DNA of 64,000 bases from Cyanoderma ruficeps (GCA_008694505.1 VZDJ01007753.1:21080606-21144605); one strand, 5' to 3'. Shown: positions 38,104-51,922, counted from the first letter of the stretch. Numbers and translations are program-made. Notes: a model not told the origin generated them from the letters alone.

Positions 38104-39377
38104 TTCCTGTTTCATTTAACTTTTATTTAACATCTTCATTTTGCAGTGCAATATTTAAAATGTGTGATGACTCCTGTTCATACTGACCATTCCTTGTGCA
38201 TTCATCTGCAGCCTGCCCATCTACACATCTACTTTATGTCAGAGAATTCACTTTTTTCCTGCAATTGTACACAAGTAGATCCTAGCCTTTATCTGGGTGC
38301 AACAGAATAGAAATCAAAACTAGTCAAATTTGCAAAAAATATGCAAAACAAAGTGTTTCTTGCCCGCACAGTCAATACGTTTGTGTTATATCACAGGTAC
38401 TATTTTGCTTATTCAGATGAAAACCACCGTTTCAATAACAGCTGAAAACATTAAGAGAGTCCTTCAAAGCACATTAATTAGGCTAAAACACGGGGCTTAA
38501 TCATGGTTCACTTGAGATGGTTTAAGATAATTCTTTCAAATTTGGCCATCATTAGATGACTGAAATTACTACTTCTCATTGCAACATAAGGAGTGGTTGT
38601 TCTACTTCTTTAATGAGGAATAACATCTTAATATAAAAAGGCATAGAAATTAAATATCCAATTGGGGTTTTTTTAATTGAACCGTAGATGCAGTAGATCC
38701 CCCTTTCTGCATCTACAGCCTCTCACATTTGGAGCATTTACCTTCCAATTACCATTTAGCAACAGTACATTCTCACACATATATCTACCAACGACTGACT
38801 CTCACACATAGCTATAACATTTTATCAATTCTACACATGAACATTACACTCACTTGTAAATAGCTGAAGACAAAACTTGCAGCCAATGATTCAAGCACAG
38901 CTAATAGTGACAAGAACCATGAAAACTATGTATGTATGAGACAGAAAGTAACCAGAGTGAATATGCATAAAGAATATTGTAACGGGTGAAGAAATACTTG
39001 GGAAGAAGCAGGTATTGCCATTGCTTCAGACCTCTATTTTAGGACAGAAGCACAATGCCCAACATTGTCTAAGACAACATTTCTGCAAATATTGTAACTC
39101 TTCACCTTGCATATCCCCACTCCCCTCCCAAATTCTTACTAATCAATGTAAAATTATCCTATAATCAAATCACCAACCTTAAAAAACCCAAACAGTTGTC
39201 ATGTGTACCAGGAATCCTGACTATGTGAATCTCTGCTTGAACAAAAGGAGGTGTAAGTTATTTTTGGGCTGCCATCTCAATCAAAGAAACCTGCACTTGT
39301 ATGGTGACATGGTCAGATGGGAGCTAAATCAGCACTGCTAAAAGCTCACTACTTTTGCCATGTTTATACAACATTCC
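38104..39377. other. Intronic AT-rich sequence, no feature seen
   Basis: A 22-bp word at 38658-38679 recurs exactly at 42811-42832. I see nothing else. Confidence 0.55.
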
Positions 39378-39582
39378 AGGATCACAGAAATAACTAGGCT
39401 GAGGTCATCGAGTCCAACCTATGACCTAACACCACCTTGTCAAGTAGACCCCAGCACCAAGTACCACATCCATTCTTTCCTTAAACACCTCAGGGGATGG
39501 TGACTCTGCCACCTCCCTGGGCAGCCCATTTCCCATGTCCGAACACCCCTTCTGTGAAAAACTTCTTCCTAATGTCCTATTC
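39378..39582 (-). mobile_element. CR1 LINE 3' fragment, minus orientation
   Basis: Antisense CR1 wording: 'GGATCACAGAAATAACTAGG', 'TCATCGAGTCCAACC', 'ACCTCCCTGGGCAGCCCATT' and 'GTGAAAAACTTCTTCCTAAT'. It is in the same orientation as RYR3. Confidence 0.92.
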
Positions 39583-42500
39583 CTAGTATCTGGAAAATAA
39601 TAACTGTGTCATTGCATCTGTCCTCTGCAGCTGCATTTAAGAGGAATAGCTCTGTGACTTCCATTATAATAACTGCAAGGAGTTGTTACTGTTGCTGTGA
39701 AAATACCTGGCTTAAGAAATGACATAAAGAGAAAACAGAGTACCCAGAAGCTGGTATCTGGTTCTGGTGTTCTGATATAGCTGCATTACACAGCTAGCTG
39801 ATAGGGTGTTTCTCTACAGCAGAAGTGCTGGAGATTTAAGAGATGCACAGAACTAAAGAGACTGTTGTTAACTGATGTTGCCTGGAAGTAGCCTGAGGTA
39901 AGGATAATCTTCCATCAACTCCCATGTTATCACTGGCTCTCTGTCTAGTTTGTTTTAGAAAAACAAAGAAAAGAGACACTGATGTGAAAAGATAAAAGTA
40001 GTAAAGTAATCAGGATACAGTTAAATTGCATGAACACATGATAGAACTATGTAATAATGTGATTAATTTTCTAAATAGCACTAGAAATATTCTACAGATG
40101 TCATGGACTATCTGTAGCAGAATATCACCCTTCTTCATCTATTTTTTTTCCTTGCAGATTTCTCCTCCCCTCCATTTTTTATGTTGTAGTGAACACATTT
40201 CACCCTTTAGAATGTTGTGATTTATTATTCTAAATGGCCTTCATATTGGCAAAGCTAAGAAAGGTCATATTACCACTCTAATTGGCAAGTTAAGCTTTAT
40301 AAACAGGCCCTTATTTCGTCAATGATGTTATTTAAGCCTAAGGTCAACCTTGAGAGAAGCTGGCTTGGGAAGATCCCTGGTAGAAAAAGATGTATCTTTT
40401 AACAAAAATAAACCTCTGCTGTGATATTCAATTTACATTCCCTGAATGAACCTAGAATCTTTCAGATAGCACTAAGCTTCCTGAATTTCAAACAAATCAC
40501 AGCAAGTCTGTACTTCCTTGATCAGTTTCTCTGAAAGTTGGTGTTTTTCAATAGCAAGGCACCAGTGGATACACTGTCACAGCTTATTGCTTGTGCAAGC
40601 AAATATCAGCTATGACAAGGAACAGTAACTATATTCTGGTTAGCAGTAAAAAGTCGTTAACAACAGCTTCTGTAACTTATCTGCAGTTAGGCTAGCTAGG
40701 CCATTCACAATGAGTCATCAAACTGTGGCTTTTCAAATCAAAAAACGAACAAAAGCCTTAGGAAGAAAAAGATTTTCCCTTCTGATAAAAATCTCTTCCT
40801 TAATAAAGATTTTTTTAACATTATCAACATACTTTCATATATTCATATAAATATATTTTAAATGCAGGTGATATCCTTTTTTTCCTTTATTTAATTAAAA
40901 TAAACAAAGATTTCCAACAGATCTGCAAAACTTTACTAGGAAAGCTAGTAAGGAGCAACTCATAACTCGTAGAAAAAGGTTTAGTGTCTGCAATTAAAAA
41001 TGTTTATATTTTCCTATACATTTAAAAAAACCCTCACTCTTTATTAATTTTAGTATATCAAAGTAGTTCATAAAATAAAGCAAAAATTCAAAGATTTTAA
41101 TGAAGGCTTGGCACACAATCAACATTAACTTTCCACAGACAAATCAGAAAATCAGATCTTATAAATCCCTATTATCATTTAGTCCTGTAAAGGTCAATAT
41201 GAATGCAGCAAAGAATCCTTTGTCCTGTGAATGTTCTTCACAAAAAGGTTACCTTGTAGCTACAAATGCAGGCATAATGTACATGATCAGACTGAGCTTT
41301 TCCAAATTCTAAAAACCACTTTTCCCAGCTTTGACCACAAAGAAATTGTAATGTCTGTTGATTTTGATCTCTTGAAAAGTGCAACAGAAATGGATATGCA
41401 CTTGAGAAGACAGGCTGGGTAACCTGGAGTTTAATACTGACAGGGGGGTTAATTTTTTTTTTTTAGTCAGAATGTTAACTGTATCAATATTTCTATACAT
41501 TCTTCATCAGCTTCCCAATTATACAAACTACTGACATTACGTATCTTTAATATGTATCTGGTGTATAGGTCTTCTGAGAATTTTCAATATACGTAAAGAT
41601 GAGGCAGTGAAGTCAATGAGTATCAGACTGAGTCTTGGGAAATGGGAGTCACTTGGCCTTGAGCATTCTAGTGAATCATCTGTGACATTAGCACTAGTAT
41701 ATATTCTAAGCTTGATGATCCTTGTGTTCCCATTTGTGAGTGGTACTGCTGATGTAGTTCAAAAGCACGTTAAACTTCCAGTGCTGTAAATTAATTCCAC
41801 ATCTTCTGTGAAAACCGTGCTTCAATTTGTAAGTTGAAATTCTATTTTTGTAAAAATAATTTTAAAACATTTTATTTAAGTTGCAATTCTTCTGTATTAC
41901 TTTGTTATTGAAGAGATTTCAAATCGTTGCAATTGCGTCAAGGGAAGTTGGTTTTCTGGCACAATGAATTAGAGAACGTGGTTGAGTGCTGAAGTAGCTG
42001 AAATACTCAAGACTGGCAGAGATGTTTGCTGTGGACTAAAAACAGCTCAGGCGTGTGCTGACTACTCAGCTCACTGAGGAACTAGCACTTGCTTATTTGG
42101 ATAAAAGCCCAGTAGAAGGAACAAACTTGATGTTACTACTGAATCTTTCACCTTATGTTGCTGATGTCTCTACTGCTACTTCTGCTGACCGTAGCTGACA
42201 CTTCTCTCCATGGATGTGACGTGCCAGAAGAGGGAACTGGAAAAGGGTGATTACAGATTGGTCATCAGCTCCTATTTACAGCTGAACCCCGTCTGTGGAG
42301 ACTGTGAGCTGACTGACAGCAGGTGCAATGACTGATAATCAACAGCTCCGTGTGCCTCATACCAAGACACCACCAAAAGCAGATCGAGCAGATCTCAATT
42401 TCCCTATAGGCTTTTGTAATTCCAATGCACATCCCAATCCTGAACTACTTTAGACGCACCCTGAGGTGTCACATATTTGCTATTTGCACTTCAGAACATC

Positions 42501-45500
42501 ACTGTAATTTTCAGAAAACATGTTTCCAAAAGTGACCCAAGCACATCAAGTATTTAGGTGGAAAATATCTCCTGAAATTAGAACATACATTTTCTTAAAG
42601 TATGATCTGGTACACAGTTTTAGATCTTCCAGCACCAAAACCACTATATCCTACTAAGTTATAGACAGAAGGAATGGTCTGGTGATGTTTTCATGACATT
42701 AAAGACAGAATATAAATTTAAAACTTCTATACTGAGAAAATAAACCACATTGAGGCATACATTAATATCTCATGTTTTCTGTCTGAATCTCTTAAAGTGT
42801 ATTTATGTTACCAATTGGGGTTTTTTTAATTGTGATGTTAATTTTGCTGTCTATAGACATCTGTGCTTACTACATAGCTGCAATGTTATTATGTGTCATT
42901 TGGGAAAATGTGCATTTTGTGTATGAAGGCAAGAGACAGAACTTTTAGCTAGTGTCCTCTTATTGAATTCAATATCTTCAAAATAACTGTGTGTTCCATG
43001 CCTGCAACTCTGTTTTAATTTTTGGAATGTGTAGCTAATGCACCTGGCAGCATTTGGCTGTGTGGTCACAGCACTGCCATGGGAACTGAGAAGAGGCAAT
43101 ACTCACTGCTGGATTTCAATATGAATCATACCCAGTTAGCATGGCATGGGACTAGAGATCAGAAAACCTACTTACTGCATTCTATGAAAATGCATAACCT
43201 CACTAACAAATGCACTATTTATTCCTGAAGATATTAATTCCCATTTGGACACCAAAAAGCAGAGAATGAGCAGAATACAAATCCCTACAACAACTACCAG
43301 TGTTACATGCCTGGTTGTTAATTTAGGATTATTGCATGGTCACAAACCTCATCAAACAGCTTTTCACTCACTAACATTCTAAGGCAAGATTGAAGAGCTT
43401 TCCTTGACTGTAACAAATTTCATGTTATTTCTGCAGAATTCCATCAACATCAAATACCCCCAGAAACATAACTGCAGGAAAATAAAAAAAAAAAAGTAAA
43501 AGAAACCAACAAGAAGTTGGTTAGATCTATCGTAGAAATTATACCAATCATGAATAGGTTCAATCTCACAAGTATTTTCTAACATTACACTAGATTTGTA
43601 ACACTGCAGTATATGCACTGATTTCTTTTTGAAATAACATTTTTAAAATTTATGCTGTAGAAAGCAGTAGAAAAGCATAATGCTGAGTTCATGTAGTGTA
43701 ATGCTGCTTTGATATCAACAGACGTGGACTGGTCTAATATGAAGCAGGTTGTTAAAGTGCAACTTATTAGATATAATTACATATATCCCATTGATATTAT
43801 ATGATACAACATGATATGATATATATCCATACATCTATCTATCATACATGTATTATGATTGTATATTGTTTTACAATGCATCTCTGAACTTTATTGATCT
43901 ACATCCTTGTAGGAAAAATAGGATTACTACATACTCTATAGATCCATGCTAAATAAAACATAAGAAATGTCTCAAGCAAACCAACCAAACAATATACCAT
44001 CTCAAGAGCAATGTCAGTCCAAAGTGTCAATACACTTTTGGAAATGTATTCCTACCTCAACTACCTTCAATTTGATAAAAAGTAATCCACCTTCAACCTT
44101 ATTAATCATGATTCAAGTCTTCATTGTTCACTGCTTTATTTGCAAAAGCTCTACTTGCCTTTTCCTCTTTCTGCTCCCTGATGCAGTCTTCCAATACATC
44201 ATCACCCAGAAAATGCATTTTTCTCAGATTATTTATTACAGTTGGGTTTTTTATAAACTTCAAACAACTTTCATTAAATTAAAGATACCAAATTACTGAA
44301 ACTCTTCTGTTTCCATCTAAACACGGTGCAAAGAACTATTTCATGCCAACTACTTCGTGTCATTTCACTCCAAAAGAGAAATTATTACAAATTAATGGCA
44401 AGACTGACATAGATATCAGGCAACTACTCTAATATGTTTGGAGGTTAAAAAAAAGACACACACTGAAGCAACAACTGTTGTCTTTATACTATTGTAGACC
44501 ATTTGCTTAAAATTCTGCCTTGAAAAGGGGTTGCAATTTATTGCACAAGATTTATTCTTTATTTTATGAAAAATAAACACAGCATACCACAGCACATGAT
44601 GCACTGGAAATTTTGTCACATTCTAAATCTGTCCTTAATATGATCCTACTTTCAGCAGGGAAATACTCCTAAGCAAAGAATGACCATGACTAATTTTGCC
44701 TATAATGGCAAACTGGGCCAAAATATTCATGAAGTTGAGGATACATGCAGGAGGTAAAAGTGGCAGTTGAATGAGTGAAAATAAACTGAGCAACATTATT
44801 TACAAAGAAGGACATTACAAGTTCTTAAAAACATAACTCAGGATAAATTTACAACATTAAGTATGATTTCCATGGTAGAAAACTAAGGAAAATAAAAGCA
44901 ATTGTAAATAGCCATACTGGTGATAGCCTGAAGTTTAAGAAGCAAAAACCAAGTCTCTTTGAAAGAGTCTTTTTAAAGAGTTGAAGAAACATGGTGTAGC
45001 TTTTGTTTTGTTTGTCTCATAATTTTTGTTGTAGTACCTAAAAGTCTTTTAAGTATGGACTGCTACTCTACTGTACACCTGCAGCAAAAAGATCAGAAGG
45101 GAGAGATTTAATGCACAGAGATAAACAGATACAGAAATGTTTAACTCAAGAATAACTGGACTCCTAACACACACCAGCTCTCAGAAGCAATTCAAGTTTT
45201 ATACAACATAATTCTTTATTTTTACCCCTTTTTAGAAAGGAATTGACTGACTAATGAACTGCTGTGTCATGAATTGCAGCACATTTCAGTGACAATAGAC
45301 AAAATGTTCTAATTAATTTGAAAACAATTCAGTGGAATACACACAGCTGTTCAAAAAGCACACAGAAGTTGTGCCAGCTCCCTTAAAAAGGACATCAGGA
45401 AGATTCCACTGATTTGAACTCGAGGCATTTCTTATCCTTTCTATCCTTTTCTACAAATTCATACATGACCCACTGCGATCAGTTTCCACATTTTCCCAGT

Positions 45501-48500
45501 TTTTAATTAAACACTGCTAAAGAGTTCTCCCCAGAAATATCTTCCATTATTGTTTGGTATTTGGACATTTTTCCAATATATTTGTTTACAAGTATTGGTC
45601 TGGTGGGTATTTTATAGGTGATATCTGTACTTTACTGAATCAAACCACAGAGATCTGTGCTACAGAATATCAGCATGCAGTTAGTAGCATAACTATTAGA
45701 TATAAAGTTGGACTCTTAAGGAAAAATTATTTTCATATCTTCACTTCATATGCTCTTTGTTATGTCACTTGGAACACAGATTTGATGAAACAACATGTAT
45801 TAGAAGCATCTAAAAAACCTAGTTTTATGCCACACTAATAATCCCTGATAAACTGAAATTATTTAGTACAACTCTTAAAATATTTAATTTAAGAAGCATG
45901 ATATAATCACTTTGTATATTTATATTTGGCAACAGTGTAAATGATTGGGGGAAAAAAGGAAAATCTAATTCACACTATACCCGACAGTTCATATTGTAAA
46001 ACTGAGGTTACTTCCCATCTCATTAGTGACATCTGAACAGTAGAAGATCTCCTTTTCAAGAAGTATAAATAGAAATGTGTATCCACAAATAAATACATGT
46101 ATGAGCTGCTCAGTTGTCTTGATTCTGAGCAGCAACTCAATACACAAATGATCCTTAAAATATCTGTAAAGCCATTGTGTAAATTTGCATACATGGACTA
46201 GATCTTGAAAAAAAAAATCCAAATATTCTTTTCTATGTCTTCGTAACAACACTATTTTGCTATTCGAGTATAACAGATAACTACACTCAGTCTGTGGAAG
46301 AAAACAGTTTCCCATTCCTATGTGTAAATTTTTAGATAGTAATTGGAGAGGTTTATCAGAACACTTAACTTTAAGTCTCTGAGAGAAGCTGTTAAAAGAG
46401 CAAAAGTTTAAGAAGGATCAATTGGTAAGGCCTTTGTCACTCACAGAAATGAAGGACTAGTAACCAAGGCATATGTACACTTATGCCCAGTCATACCAGC
46501 ATAAACACTATTTAGATTTACAGAAAACAAGGCAGAACTTTGTTGACTAATGAATCATCTCAAAAAAAAAAAAAAAAGGTACTTAAAATAAGAAGAAACT
46601 CTTTCCATTAATAGCATGAACTTCAGGAAAAATAGCAAAGTAATAGGCCTATTAACTAGTGTTACCATCATAATTTCAACTCTAAGACGACAAAAGACTT
46701 TGATATGCTTCATTATAGTCAAAGTCCTTTGGGCAGGGGTGGGACTTCCTCTCCATCCTAAACCATGTTCTTGATTACTGTTAGCAAGTTACTCTTTAGG
46801 TGTTTCTCATGGAAGGCAAAAGCTGTTTGCTCCAAGACAGAGATCACCTCATATTCGACTAATTCAGCAGCAGCAGGAACTTGAATAATTTTCAGAGAGA
46901 AGAAGATTTCTTCAATTTATCATACCACTAAATTCCCAGTAGCTAGGAAAGGCTCAAATGAGAATGCTTTACACTCGCTGATTCACGTTAAGGGCAACAA
47001 GGTTCTTTCCATATCCCTCAGCATGTTATCTCAAAACAGCTAGAGTTACCATATATATTCTCACCTAATGCTGCATAATGTCAGCTACATTGATTTCTCA
47101 TATATTCACACATTAGGAGGGGGGAACAAATAAACAACATGGGGAAATCATCTAAATAAATGAGAAACTGAAACACATCAGTATTGCATTTTACACACAA
47201 GCAACAAGTGATTTGCTTCTCCTTTCCATACATGACACACTGAAAATCCGGAGTCAAAACCAGAAGGAAGCCACCAACTAGAAAAATAGATAAACAATTC
47301 CAAGCACTATTACAAGAAAGAAAACACCAAAGATTTCATAACAAAGACACAACAACAGGGTAGCAGTGTATAAGGAAAAAATATGTGTGCTTATATGTTT
47401 ATTTATGTTCATACTGAACTTAAAAGTCAGGGAAGAATTCAGAATAGAAATTACACTGTATAAGTAATACCTAAATGCTGTCATTCCATGTAAAGGCTTT
47501 ACACAAGCATTGAGACATATTTGAAATGAGTACTGAAGACACACCACTACTAGAACAATGATAATGTTGTTATCCTCTCTGGAATTTGTTTAGGTATTTC
47601 TCATTTCCATTGCTGCCAAACTAATCAAATATAAGGAATGTTTTGGAACAGAAAGTGACAGTAAAAAGCTTTCCATCAAATCTTATAAATGTGCCCACAA
47701 GTTGCTGCTCCATAGAAACAAATACAGATTTCATCATCATGCATTAACAAGCTTCTGGACCTTTTATATGAGGAGAGAACATGAAAGTGAGGCACAAAAC
47801 TAAACAACGACTTAGATGTGGAAGACAAAAAATTCATAACCAACAAAAAAATTGAGGTCAAAAGGACATTTGTCTTTAAGATAGCAAACAATAATTTAAG
47901 CAGATTTTTAAGAGTTGATTCTCTTGCTCTTTCAAAAAATGCTGTATGACATCTAATCTTATACCTAAACAAGAAAGAGCCTAAAATATCTTATTCTCTC
48001 TAAAGACTCAAAATTAAAATATGGATATCAGTATTTTCAAATGAAGATTCAGCTGCATAAACCTCGGAAACATTCAGTAGCAATCCAAATTCCCAGAAAA
48101 TATTTTGATTTGGAGTAGATTCTAATTGATTAACAATTTCACTGGAAGGGTTCTTAAGGACTACTGTACTTAATGTTTGTAAGCACAAACACTGCTTAGG
48201 CAGCAATAAAAGCTGTAAGAAATCAGTACTGAAGGTGTATCTCACTGGAGCACTCAGCATCTAATGTTTCCTTTCTCAGTATATTAACAACAATTCATCC
48301 CTTCCCCACAAAGGTGAAGAAAGTTTTATAATAGAGAGAAGACAGCAGTAACTGGTATGATTGCTTAGAGCAAGAAGTAGCTAGAACTTCCAAGACAGAA
48401 ATCTAGTCCATCCTCTCCCCTGTAGAAGATTTCCTTGCACTACATGGAAGGAACACTTCTGCACAGTCTCCCTTTTGCTATTTCCATTTTTGGCCCACAA

Positions 48501-49814
48501 CTCAATTTAACACTTAATTTTAACCGTTGGAAAGAAGGGCAGTAGGGTTACTCTAGCATGGGAATGTATCACAGCAGCAGAAATTGCCATCTCATGTAGC
48601 ACACACAGGCCACCTATGAAAGGGCAAAGCTTCTCACTCCATCACTGAGGATGGCTGTTCAGCCAAGGCAATATCCTAGAAAGTGGAAAGATGAAGGATA
48701 AACATTTAAAGCTCCAGTCTCGGATTAAAGGCTGGAGTAATCTGCTAAAATATGTATCTCTAAAAAGTGTAGTGGAGGGGAAGAGCAGCAGCAATCACCT
48801 CACTCCAACCTTTATTTCCTGTAAATAACTTACTCAAGCCTCTCACAAATCAATCTTGTAATTTCTTACTTTGGGAACTTAGCATGTTCTATTTTTGTGA
48901 CTTATTCTTTTAAAGTTGAATCAACTCTAGAGGAGCCTGTTTCTGGAACATTATTTGTGACAAATGCAAAGTAAAGATAGCACGGAAAGAGAGGGAATAC
49001 ACATATTTAATAGCAGTTTTTCCATGCTAGTTACACAACACACACACACAAGGTAAAAATAAGGAGACACGATGAGACATGAAAAGGATGTTGTTATCCT
49101 CTTCCCAAAAATTAATGCACGTACACTACTTGCCTAAAAGTCCAAATTGGTTGTCACACTAGATTTGTGTAAAGCTTTAGGAAAGAATGGTGTGAGGGCT
49201 CTTTATAGAAAATTACACCAAGTGGAGGATATTTCACTAATTAACACCCCTTCCTGAAGAAATGCTTATGTCCTTTAAAGATAAGCTTCTTTTAAGTACA
49301 GGAAAGACCCCAAACATTTGCAGAACCCTGTCTTCAACATCTGTTGGTATTCTCTACACACAAGTGTGCTTCTATGTGCATGTTTATCAGAAGAGGTCAT
49401 CAGGGGCTTGCTTGGTTTATTCATCATTTTAAGGCACTCCTATTTGCAAAGCTTCTGTTAATGTCAGTGAAATCTAACCCAGACAGAAGTTTCAGAGGTC
49501 ACATATTTGGCATGCTACATTTAGAAACCCAAGTACAAAGTTGACGAGGACGCTTCAAACACAGGGGATTACAGCGGAAATAGGTCTCCTTATACCAAAC
49601 TGGCTATTGAGCAGATTCAGGGAATAACACACCGAGACTGCATGATGCTATTAAAGCTCTTATTCTTGCTTTATTTTATCCAATGACTAAATCAATTCTG
49701 CCATTTGGCAAAGCCTAGCACAGAAATAACACTTTATTTTTAATACAACAGAAGAGAAATAGATATGAGGCACAAAATCATGTACTACATGACCTATAAA
49801 AAGCAGATACTTAC
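39583..49814. other. Intronic AT-rich sequence up to RYR3 exon 1
   Basis: About 10 kb with no exon or recognisable transposon. Simple features are a TA-rich stretch near 43780-43860, a poly(A) run at about 46562-46577 and a short (CA)n run at 49033-49051. A slightly GC-richer stretch at about 41960-42420 shows no coding signal. Confidence 0.55.
49033..49051. repeat. (CA)n microsatellite
   Basis: A short ACACACACACAC run in RYR3 intron 1, near exon 1. Confidence 0.85.
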
Positions 49815-49865
49815 AGTTCGTAGGAACTGTATTTCATCTTCCCCTCCTTCACTCCCTTCAGCCAT
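49815..49865 (-). CDS. RYR3: RYR3 coding exon 1 (start codon, 17 codons)
   Basis: On the minus strand the start codon is at 49865-49863 in a strong initiation context (G at -3, G at +4). The exon reads MAEGSEGGEDEIQFLRT and ends at a consensus donor GTAAGT (49814-49809), phase 0. The acidic, glycine-rich start followed by EDEIQFLRT is the family's N-terminal signature: RYR1, RYR2 and RYR3 all have E-D-E-(V/I)-Q-F-L-R-T. The 5' UTR continues to higher coordinates, but its end cannot be fixed from sequence. The next exon lies about 42 kb away at 7606, so this exon would be missed by ORF-length methods. The start is certain by homology; the transcription start is not known. Confidence 0.96.
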
Positions 49866-50110
49866 GGCTCTTGAGGAGTCAGCTCTGCCGAGGCTGATCG
49901 CCTCCACCGTCGGCTCACTGCGCTCTGTACTGCTCCTCTCCTATCAGTATTAGCATATAGCTAATCCACAGCCATATAGGGAGCTCAGCTAACTCCACTG
50001 CACTGCAGACTGTCAGTCAACCCCCTCACTGCCAGAGCCAACTGCGCTGCTTTTCCAGCTCATAGCAAGCAATTCTCTCCCTTTTCTCTCTACCCTGGAG
50101 GCAAACCCCC
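49866..50110 (-). promoter_or_regulatory. RYR3: RYR3 exon 1 5' UTR / presumed proximal promoter
   Basis: This is the sequence immediately 5' of the RYR3 start codon. It is richer in GC and CpG than its surroundings between about 49870 and 49930 but is not a strong CpG island. Candidate elements are a CATATA-type TATA-like tract inside an inverted repeat ATTAGC-N5-GCTAAT (49949-49965), and a near-CArG box (49972-49981, one mismatch from CC(A/T)6GG). The transcription start, and therefore the split between UTR and promoter, cannot be set from sequence alone. A TATA-like element here would imply a short 5' UTR. Role inferred from position only. Confidence 0.4.
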
Positions 50111-51854
50111 TACAGTTAAGGTATCGCAGGAAGCATTATATGCATCACTAGGTGTTGATTTTTTTCCCTCCAGATACTGTCTGGGCAGAACAACAATAAT
50201 GGTGAAGTGTTAATAAAAGCAGAGCTTGAGCTTCCATTTTCATAGATGAGGATAGCAAATTTTGAACTGAAATGTATCAAATTCAGCAATTCTGAACCTA
50301 CTGATTATGCAGCAGAAGGATGTAATCCTGATGATCACAGGACAAGCTGATTTTGACAGCAGGTATTTTCAGCTTGCTTACAATAATTTCCATTTCTTGA
50401 TTCTCTGCATAAGCAGCTGTAAATCTGATTTCCAAGATGACTTCATGATCTGAACCATGTGTAGTTATTTGTGCTATCCCTTTACATGGTATTTATACCT
50501 ATATCCTAAGGGCTTTATCTGTACCTTTTCAGAACTACAACTGAATATTTACAGAACACGGTACATATTTACTTCAGAATCCATAAAACACAGTTGTGTT
50601 AAAATAAAACTTAAATTAACTTTAAATTCTAGTTCAATAATGAAGAAATTTGTAATTAATGAAAATTATTATTTATTACTTCAATAGGAGCATCTAATGA
50701 AGGGAAAATATAGACCAACACCAGAACAAAATTCAATTAAGTGAAGGGAGTAAAATGAAAAGGACACAAGGAAACAGAGGAAAGTACTGAGGAGGCTCTA
50801 GCCAGCTATTCACTGTGTGATCTTGAATATTGTGATAAGATTGCCACCACATCTTACCCCTACATTCAACCCCTGAGAAGAATTACCCAAACTTTGTGCA
50901 GTCCCAATTTAACTCAATATATTCCCTCACAGACTACCATATCCATACAGTCTTTTTCTCAATAAGAACATGTTTATGGTTTATAAAGGAAAACATAGGT
51001 ATAATAGGGGAACAATATCTTTCCTGGTGTCACAAGGACAAGTGTAGCACACTTGAAAACTGAAACTGAATACTCTGTGCCCACAAGCTAATAACTTACA
51101 GTCAACGTCCTCTGGACACGAACCCAATGCACACTGCCCTTCCACTCCCCAAAATTAAAGGTATTCTGATTTTGCACTAATTAAAATAAGAATAGCCACA
51201 AGCCAGAAAATAAGATGCCCAAGATTTTCTCTCCTTGATGGGCAGAAATTGTTAAAAAAACGTTTTATTTCACTCTGTCTTATTATCCTGAGAAAATTAA
51301 TCCAAAAAAATTATGCTATTCACATTACCCCGAAACAGGCAATTTCAGGCCAAAAGCAACTCAGAAGTCTTTAGCTGATATAGTCATACAGGCTCTCCCT
51401 GCCAGTCCATCCACTCCCTTTTCCTCACCCCACAGTTTTTGGTGGTTGCTGTGAGGAAGAAAAAGAGCTTTGTGCAAGGCAAAGGCAATGTAGCAGAAAA
51501 ATGTTTCTCTGAAGTGCCAGAAAACTGATATGGTTGACATTTGAACATCCATTTTTGTGTTTGGGGCTTTTTGGTGGTGTTTATTTTAACTCCAGCCATC
51601 TTTGGATCCATCTTTTATCTCATTCCTCATCAATGAAAAGAACATACCATAACTGATCTTCCTTATGAAATACTGTTATTCCATAAAAAAAAAAATCTGA
51701 GAAGTGGGGAAAATTTGCCTAAAAACAAAGCATGCCACTCAGTGATTTTACTAAAAAGAGTAGGCAGTGAGGCCTACTATGACACATGCTTATCCATACA
51801 TTTATATTCTTTTCTATTTTACATTCTAGTGGAAGGCTTCCTTGACCAGAGTAG
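50111..51854. other. Upstream flank of RYR3, no feature seen
   Basis: AT-rich intergenic sequence. ORFs on the minus strand near 51360-51611 match no family I know. Confidence 0.5.
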
Positions 51855-51922
51855 GTGAAGATGGGTGTTGGCACTAGATGATTTTTAAGGACCCTTCCAA
51901 CCCAAACCATTCTATGATTCCA
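51855..51922 (+). mobile_element. CR1 LINE extreme 3' end
   Basis: Only the last CR1 bases remain: 'GGCACTAGATGATTTTTAAG', 'GACCCTTCCAACCCAAACCA', 'TTCTATGATTCC'. Confidence 0.9.

Larger units (their letters stand above)
7607..49814 (-). other. RYR3: RYR3 intron 1 (about 42.2 kb)
   Basis: This is the interval between the exon 1 donor GTAAGT and the exon 2 acceptor GACAG. I found no further ryanodine receptor exon in it, and phase 0 to phase 0 joining of exons 1 and 2 gives an uninterrupted conserved protein. A long first intron is typical of RYR genes. It contains most of the retroelements listed separately. Nested genes were looked for and none was supported. Confidence 0.93.
2347..49865 (-). 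other. RYR3: RYR3 gene, 5' part (coding exons 1-5 and introns 1-4)
   Basis: Five minus-strand exons join in frame to give the N-terminus of a ryanodine receptor, about 144 codons. The paralogue is RYR3 rather than RYR1 or RYR2: the start reads MAEG-GGEDEIQFLRT, exon 2 has [14 protein letters not shown], and exon 3 has [13 protein letters not shown], all RYR3-like wording as I recall the family. Exon lengths of 120, 108, 75 and 79 bp for exons 2-5 fit the conserved RYR exon layout. The protein is a roughly 4,900-residue homotetrameric Ca2+-release channel of the endoplasmic/sarcoplasmic reticulum. These exons cover only the cytoplasmic N-terminal beta-trefoil (domain A). The gene continues beyond position 1 of the window, so this is a partial gene. 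All introns are GT-AG. Confidence 0.97.

Noticed and set aside
2119..41940. The word TCGTTGCAATTGCGT occurring near 2118 and near 41925
   Set aside because: Short, partly palindromic and with unrelated flanks; chance is a sufficient explanation.
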